Source: an uncultured Clostridia bacterium (GTDB lineage: Bacteria > Bacillota > Clostridia > Christensenellales > UBA1242). From it: a stretch of DNA of 6,732 nucleotides. Positions 1 through 3,859 of the stretch are shown here, one piece after another (the first letter of the stretch is position 1; each line of letters begins with the position of its first letter). Where the stretch lies: contig CANQHL010000068.1 of assembly GCA_947623775.1 (NCBI GenBank), positions 1 through 6,732 of the forward strand, given 5' to 3'. The position numbers were made by a program, and so were the translations under genes. Under the pieces are notes generated by a model that saw only the letters and a list, made by a program, of their open reading frames with translations, did not search any database and had not been told where the DNA came from.

Positions 1-23
1 ATTACCACATCGGGATTTGCAAA

Positions 24-533
24 TTAAAGCCTGCCAAGTCCAAATTCTTTATCATACACAAAAGGAACAACCACATTAAATTTTTCATCAATTACACCGC
101 GCTTGCCATTTTCATCAATCACCTGTGCTAAATTATCATAATTACGTGACGGCGTGTAAGTATATTGTGAATATGTTGTAGTTCCATCATTTTCAAGTCG
201 AAAAACTTTTCCATCTTGGTCTGCACACAAACTTCCGACAATTGGTTGAAATGCTGGTGAAATTTCCCCATTTTCAAAGTTGACATTAACATGCAAAGGT
301 TTGCCCTTTACATTGAATATTGTTTGCCGCCCTGTATAAAATTCAAACCTACGATCGTTGGCAATAAGTCTTGGAGTTTTCTTTCCGCCCATTTCAATTT
401 CAAGTTCCACGTCCTCAGGCTTTTCAGCCTTAAAATACTTTATCTTGGCATTGTCAAACTTGAAAGGATGGCCATATTCATCTTCAATCCTCTTGCCTAA
501 AAATCTGTTTTTGATCACACAATTTATTTTCAT
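24..533 (-). CDS. Small protein with one degenerate WG-type repeat at its C terminus
   Basis: 169 residues. No domain is recognised in residues 1-130, which look mostly beta-rich and polar (KIKYFKAEKPEDVELEIEMG, HVNVNFENGEI). Residues 136-165 (AQVIDENGKRGVIDEKFN, then VVVPFVYDKEFGL) fit the WG/KWG repeat pattern: a strand, N/DGK-W-G-f-I-D, a turn, then vvIP-x-x-YD. The hallmark Trp is Arg here (GKRG), so this is a degenerate single copy where WG proteins usually carry several. WG repeats are thought to mediate binding; no enzymatic role is implied. There is no signal peptide (the start MKINCVIKNRF lacks a hydrophobic core). The gene has its own promoter and may also be reached by read-through from the 440-residue gene. 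The stop TAA lies 23 bases from the window edge, so what follows is unknown. Confidence 0.85.
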   Translation of the reverse strand: MKINCVIKNRFLGKRIEDEYGHPFKFDNAKIKYFKAEKPEDVELEIEMGGKKTPRLIANDRRFEFYTGRQTIFNVKGKPLHVNVNFENGEISPAFQPIVGSLCADQDGKVFRLENDGTTTYSQYTYTPSRNYDNLAQVIDENGKRGVIDEKFNVVVPFVYDKEFGLGRL

Positions 534-539
534 TTTTCT

Positions 540-544
540 CTCCT
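540..544 (-). promoter_or_regulatory. Shine-Dalgarno site for the small WG-like gene
   Basis: AGGAG on the minus strand, in ATAGGAGAGAAAAATG, is six bases before the ATG at 533 and fixes that start. The same ATAGGAGA context precedes the 440-residue gene. Confidence 0.85.
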
Positions 545-550
545 ATAATT

Positions 551-578
551 ATTTTATCACCATACGTCAATTTGTCAA
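551..578 (-). promoter_or_regulatory. Sigma-A-type promoter of the small WG-like gene
   Basis: Within the 50-base gap, minus strand: perfect TTGACA (-35, 578-573), a 16-base spacer, and TAAAAT (-10, 556-551) preceded by TGA. The -35 lies only five bases after the TAA of the upstream gene. The predicted start near 544 falls on the Shine-Dalgarno sequence, so the leader would be about 11 bases. Confidence 0.8.
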
Positions 579-583
579 TATTT

Positions 584-1906
584 TTAATCAACTAAAATTT
601 GAAATGGGCGGCTTTCTGGGATTTCATTTGTCGGATTTTGATAGTTTATAACATTTGAAACCTCTTTAACAAGGTCAACAAGTGATTCGGTTAATTCTTT
701 TTTATCCTGCTTTACAAGATTGACTTTCCCCTCTTTTGCTTGTAAATTAACTTTTCTGCTAAGGTTATAATCATCGGCAAAGTCAAGTTTGAAATATTTA
801 CTTCCATGGTTGTAAACTCCAGACAAGGTTATTCCCTTTTCATTGCCGGCCACAGAAACAAAGATGTCGTTTACAAACTTTTGGTCTTGCGGAAGATTGA
901 GAATTTCAGCCACTCTTTTCTTGATTTTCATAACTTCGGCATCATACTTTTTGTCGTTTGAAATTTTTGCACCATCAAGAATGAGTTTTGCCGTGCCAAC
1001 AAAAGGCAATGAGGCAAGAGTTGTTGGAATTTTTACAGCATACTCTCCCACCTTTAAAATTCCGCCGGTGACTGCACCAACCCCCTCAATTAAGCCGGTT
1101 GGAATTGCCGTGGCAACTTGCCCAACCTTTGCAAGTGTACGTTTGCCCTTTGTCGGAGCGTTTAACGAAAGTCTTTCGCATTTTTGCATAAGGTCCCTTG
1201 TCGGCTTTGCAAGATAATATGTGCCTGCATCAACACCTTTTTTGAGTAAGCCAAGCATTCCTCCGACTGCAAATCCGGCACCGCTGAGCACCATGGCGGG
1301 AGCACTTATCGTTGCCGCACCTACAAGCGCCCAGATGTTTTTTGCGTTGTATGGCAAGTTGTTTTTATAATCCTTTTCCGCCTGCACAAATTTATTTTTA
1401 TAATAACTTGAAATTTGAGGGTCCTGAGTGAAAAGTTTAACCAATTTTTTCGGCTGCATCCCAGCAACCCTTTCGGCATTTTCCATAAAGGTGTTTACGC
1501 TGTTATATTGTGAGAAAAAGTTTTTCAAAACACTATTTTCTACGCCTGTTGAATATTGTTTGTGGAGAGAGTCTATCAAAATGGACGCTTGATTTCCATA
1601 ACTTGCGTTTTTGAATATGCTGAAATCATCTTCGGCAATTTCAAGGGCAAGTTTGCGTTGACCAATTTCAATTATGGCATCAATAAATTCCCCTTTTTCT
1701 TGCGAAGTGAAAGAACTTTTCACAATGGGATACAACCTTAACAAATTTCCTTTGAAATTGTTTGCATCTTCATTTGTGGTTATTCTTTCAACCTTTTTCA
1801 AGGTGTTTAAAACCTCCTCGGCAACGATTTCTCTTATTTCCACATCATTCAATGAATTGTTTAGTTTATCGATTTTATTTTGCAATCTTCTTATGTCCGC
1901 TCTCAT
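584..1906 (-). CDS. Unrecognised protein with duplicated Gly/Ala-rich hydrophobic core (paralogue 2)
   Basis: 440 residues, no named family recognised. It is collinear with the 503-residue protein upstream. GVENSVLKNFFSQYNSV matches GIENAVFKTVFGTFYNTV; further shared landmarks are the D-x-x-I-x-x-x-YK segment before the core, the two hydrophobic units, and a beta-rich segment (ITLSGVYNHGSKYFKLDF against LQVTGFLNDGQYKFTFD). Residues 1-45 are charged and helical (RRLQNKIDKLNNSLNDVEIR), shorter than in the paralogue by about 40 residues. Residues 192-240 and 258-310 are the hydrophobic units (APAMVLSGAGFAVGGML; IPTGLIEGVGAVTGGILKVG), again exactly 66 apart. No signal peptide is seen. A membrane-associated cytoplasmic role is inferred from the core only. 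A gene of its own promoter, it ends in TAA, and no terminator separates it from the small gene downstream, so read-through is likely. Confidence 0.9.
   Translation of the reverse strand: MRADIRRLQNKIDKLNNSLNDVEIREIVAEEVLNTLKKVERITTNEDANNFKGNLLRLYPIVKSSFTSQEKGEFIDAIIEIGQRKLALEIAEDDFSIFKNASYGNQASILIDSLHKQYSTGVENSVLKNFFSQYNSVNTFMENAERVAGMQPKKLVKLFTQDPQISSYYKNKFVQAEKDYKNNLPYNAKNIWALVGAATISAPAMVLSGAGFAVGGMLGLLKKGVDAGTYYLAKPTRDLMQKCERLSLNAPTKGKRTLAKVGQVATAIPTGLIEGVGAVTGGILKVGEYAVKIPTTLASLPFVGTAKLILDGAKISNDKKYDAEVMKIKKRVAEILNLPQDQKFVNDIFVSVAGNEKGITLSGVYNHGSKYFKLDFADDYNLSRKVNLQAKEGKVNLVKQDKKELTESLVDLVKEVSNVINYQNPTNEIPESRPFQILVD
926..1321 (-). repeat. Two tandem 66-residue units in paralogue 2
   Basis: Units cover residues 196-261 and 262-327. 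G196/G262, P203/P269, G215-G216/G281-G282 and P235/P301 are each exactly 66 residues apart, the same period as in paralogue 1. The first unit is the more diverged (linker with KGVDAGTYYLAKPTRD). The second is closest to the second unit of paralogue 1 (AIPT, GGILKVG against AIPT, GAIKLG). The shared period implies the duplication predates the split of the two genes. Confidence 0.75.
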
Positions 1907-1912
1907 CGCATT

Positions 1913-1917
1913 CTCCT
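1913..1917 (-). promoter_or_regulatory. Shine-Dalgarno site for the 440-residue paralogue
   Basis: AGGAG on the minus strand lies six bases before the ATG at 1906. A second ATG, out of frame and five bases earlier (in AATGCGATGA), is too close to the site to be used and would meet TGA after two codons. The start at 1906 is therefore preferred. Confidence 0.85.
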
Positions 1918-1923
1918 ATCCAA

Positions 1924-1952
1924 ATTATATCACATTGTTTATTTTAAGTCAA
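1924..1952 (-). promoter_or_regulatory. Strong sigma-A-type promoter of the 440-residue paralogue
   Basis: On the minus strand, TTGACT (-35, 1952-1947), a 17-base spacer, and perfect TATAAT (-10, 1929-1924) with TGA directly before it. Transcription should begin about 1917, practically at the Shine-Dalgarno sequence, giving a leader of about 11 bases. The block AATGTGATATAAT (1936-1924) matches the other paralogue's promoter exactly. Confidence 0.85.
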
Positions 1953-1965
1953 TATCAAACAAAAA

Positions 1966-2033
1966 TCCTCATCGCTTTAGATTGCACCCTTAAATTTTTC
2001 AACTTTTAAGGGTTGTCTCTTATGCTTTGAGGA
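1966..2033 (-). terminator. Nested hairpin after paralogue 1, possible weak terminator
   Basis: Just past the TAG stop, minus-strand RNA can form an inner perfect 9-bp stem (ACCCTTAAA / TTTAAGGGT, 2013-2005 with 1994-1986, 10-base loop). This is enclosed by an outer 6-bp stem TCCTCA / TGAGGA (2033-2028 with 1971-1966). Only the outer stem is followed by a T run (TTTTTGTTTG). The inner stem has no T tract, so termination may be partial. It could instead be an mRNA-stabilising 3' structure. Confidence 0.4.
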
Positions 2034-2040
2034 ATTTATG

Positions 2041-3552
2041 CTATTCTAATGTTACGTCAATGCTGTTTGCGTTGTTGTTTGTATTCTCAAGAGGTTTTTG
2101 CGAAGTTATGTCTGCAATGACTTGTGCGGTACGGCGTCTTGAATATTCATCTTCAGCTGATTGACCGGAAACAAACTTTTTAAAGTTTTCCAAGGTTTTC
2201 TCATCACTTTTTTCTGTTAATTTCTCTATAAGTTCAGCCGACCTGTTCTTTACTGAATAAGGGCTGTCAAGGAAAGAGCCTACCATGAATTTTGCTGGCT
2301 TATCACCAACATCAAATGTGAATTTGTATTGCCCATCGTTTAAAAATCCGGTCACCTGCAATTTGTCTCCCACAAGCCCACAACTGATTTTCATATCATC
2401 TGTTTTTGCAAGCGGATTTGATTGTTTTATAAGATTTGCCACATTTTGTCTGATGATTTTATCGGACTTTTTAGTGCTTGGCAATGTTCCCACACACTTC
2501 AACGCACCTTGCAGCGGAAGAGTGAGTGGATAAGAAACAAGAGATAATGTTGTTTCTACAGCGGCTGCACCAAGTTTAATTGCCCCCGTGGCAATTCCGC
2601 CAGCAATTTTGATTGCATAGGTTGGAATTGCAAGAATTGTGCCTGCTGTGTATGCTGCCACTTTTGCCGCTTTATTGTCAACTTCCTGTCCGACTGCATA
2701 AAGCGTTTTAAATCCTAATTCGGTTGGTAATGCAGCAATGGCTGTTGCAGCGCCAACAATTGACGCTCCGAGTCTCATAACTCCGCCTGCAACCCCGCCT
2801 GCCAAATTAACCGCAAGTCCAGGTGCAGACGCAATTCCGCCGGCAATAAGTTTTGCTTTCTCTGCTGCCAACCTATCAGACGCATTGAAACTTCTATAAG
2901 TTTGGATTGCTCTCTTCAATTGGTCTTTATACTCTTTTGGGATGCTCTTATCGTGATAAAGTGCTTTTTGAAAATCTTTGTCTTTGGCAATTGCTTGTGC
3001 AAAATACACCGTGTTGTAAAAAGTGCCAAAAACTGTTTTGAACACCGCATTTTCAATTCCGTCAACTTTGTTGTTGAGGGCGTCTGTAACAATGCCAAGT
3101 AATGCTTTTTTGTCAACAGTCGGCTCTTCGGCATTTGCTAACGCTTCCTTAAAGCCATCATTTGCCTCAACAAGTGTGTTTATGCCATTTATATATCCAA
3201 TTTGATAAAGTTTGTTTATCGTTTTAACTGCATATCTGTTTTCTGTTCTTCCTGTGGCATCGCAAAGTTTTTTGACAACGTCAACAAAAATATTTTCGCC
3301 ACCCTGTTCGACATCGCGGTCCAAAAGTTCATTCCATAACTTTTCCTTGTCCTCATCAACCGTATTTTCAAGGTTTTGAACCTCTTGTGCCAAATCTTGA
3401 AAAGAATCCATCTCTCCTGCTTTTCTGTATTCGTCAAGTTGTTCATATGCTTTATCGAGACGCTTTTTATTCTTTTCTAGTGCTTTTATTCTTGCTTCAA
3501 TATCTGTGTAATTTTTTCTTATTATGTTTCCTCTAACATTTAAATTAGGCAT
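2041..3552 (-). CDS. Unrecognised protein with duplicated Gly/Ala-rich hydrophobic core (paralogue 1)
   Basis: I do not recognise a named family in these 503 residues. Residues 15-75 are highly charged and heptad-like (DIEARIKALEKNKKRLDKAY), probably a coiled coil. Residues 85-235 are helical. Residues 237-355 are Gly/Ala-rich and hydrophobic and consist of two copies of a 66-residue unit (AGGIASAPG..LAGGVAGGVMRLGA and AGTILAIPT..IAGGIATGAIKLGA). Residues 386-430 look beta-rich (LQVTGFLNDGQYKFTFD). The tail 435-503 is charged and helical, ending in a polar Asn-rich stretch. No signal peptide is seen, so a cytoplasmic protein that binds or inserts into the membrane is the simplest inference. 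It is homologous along nearly its full length to the 440-residue product downstream. The start is set by a good Shine-Dalgarno site. The gene ends in TAG, and its own promoter and the terminator upstream separate it from the surface protein gene. Confidence 0.9.
   Translation of the reverse strand: MPNLNVRGNIIRKNYTDIEARIKALEKNKKRLDKAYEQLDEYRKAGEMDSFQDLAQEVQNLENTVDEDKEKLWNELLDRDVEQGGENIFVDVVKKLCDATGRTENRYAVKTINKLYQIGYINGINTLVEANDGFKEALANAEEPTVDKKALLGIVTDALNNKVDGIENAVFKTVFGTFYNTVYFAQAIAKDKDFQKALYHDKSIPKEYKDQLKRAIQTYRSFNASDRLAAEKAKLIAGGIASAPGLAVNLAGGVAGGVMRLGASIVGAATAIAALPTELGFKTLYAVGQEVDNKAAKVAAYTAGTILAIPTYAIKIAGGIATGAIKLGAAAVETTLSLVSYPLTLPLQGALKCVGTLPSTKKSDKIIRQNVANLIKQSNPLAKTDDMKISCGLVGDKLQVTGFLNDGQYKFTFDVGDKPAKFMVGSFLDSPYSVKNRSAELIEKLTEKSDEKTLENFKKFVSGQSAEDEYSRRRTAQVIADITSQKPLENTNNNANSIDVTLE
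2449..2844 (-). repeat. Two tandem 66-residue Gly/Ala-rich units in paralogue 1
   Basis: Units cover residues 237-302 and 303-368. Landmark residues recur exactly 66 apart: A237/A303, P244/P310, G257/G323 and P276/P342. Over the first 30 positions, 15 are identical and several more are conservative. Each unit holds one long hydrophobic stretch rich in small residues, then a more polar linker (QEVDNKAAK in the first). The similarity shows at protein level; I did not see an obvious nucleotide repeat, so the duplication looks old. Confidence 0.8.
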
Positions 3553-3558
3553 AATTTT

Positions 3559-3563
3559 CTCCT
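3559..3563 (-). promoter_or_regulatory. Shine-Dalgarno site for the 503-residue paralogue
   Basis: AGGAG on the minus strand, within AAAAAAGGAGAAAATT, lies six bases before the ATG at 3552. This fixes that start codon. Confidence 0.85.
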
Positions 3564-3614
3564 TTTTTCAAATCTTTATTGATGTCCACATGCAATCTTG
3601 TTTTCCTGTAAATT

Positions 3615-3643
3615 ATTATATCACATTTTTAGGCGAAAGTAAA
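3615..3643 (-). promoter_or_regulatory. Sigma-A-type promoter of the 503-residue paralogue
   Basis: On the minus strand, TTTACT (-35, 3643-3638), a 17-base spacer, and a perfect TATAAT (-10, 3620-3615) preceded by TGA, giving an extended -10. The expected start of transcription is near 3608, leaving a leader of about 56 bases before the ATG. The block AATGTGATATAAT (3627-3615) is identical to that in the promoter of the 440-residue paralogue. Confidence 0.75.
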
Positions 3644-3816
3644 TACTTTTTATAAAATACCTTTAAGCCTAAATATTTTTCAAATTTTAAGATGTTTTAA
3701 ATATGAAAACAAATCATTTTTTTATGCGATGTAGACGGGCAAATAAATGTTTTTCTAAGCATATAATCATTTTGAAAAGTCTTACAGAAGGCAACGTCAC
3801 AAAGATTTTTCATCAT
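3644..3816. other. AT-rich intergenic stretch, nothing identified
   Basis: This is the remainder of the 307-base gap between the terminator and the promoter of the 503-residue gene. It is AT-rich with scattered T and A runs. A minus-strand frame of 39 codons (3697-3816) starts inside the terminator T tract without a Shine-Dalgarno sequence and looks accidental. I see no tRNA, riboswitch-like or repeat structure. An upstream binding site or small RNA cannot be excluded by eye. Confidence 0.5.
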
Positions 3817-3859
3817 AAAAAAAGCACAACACTTTTATGCTTGTGTTGTGCCTTTTCTT
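3817..3859 (-). terminator. Rho-independent terminator of the large surface protein gene
   Basis: On the minus strand, a perfect 9-bp stem GCACAACAC / GTGTTGTGC (3843-3851 with 3824-3832) with a 10-base loop is followed at once by seven T residues (3823-3817). It begins 8 bases after the TAA stop at 3860. On the plus strand the stem is followed by CTTTTCTTTT, so it may also work in the other direction and block transcription towards the surface protein gene. Confidence 0.9.

Noticed and set aside
2916..3134. 72- and 76-codon minus-strand frames inside the 503-residue gene
   Set aside because: They overlap that gene in another frame, lack ribosome binding sites, and the main frame is supported by homology to its paralogue.
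24..3552. Toxin-antitoxin, secretion-effector or phage identity for the three-gene cluster
   Set aside because: No nuclease, protease or secretion motif, no integrase, transposase, att-like repeat or CRISPR-type array is visible. The hydrophobic core alone does not justify calling a toxin.
3697..3816. 39-codon minus-strand frame in the intergenic gap
   Set aside because: Its ATG lies directly behind the terminator T tract, there is no ribosome binding site, and the product has no recognisable features.
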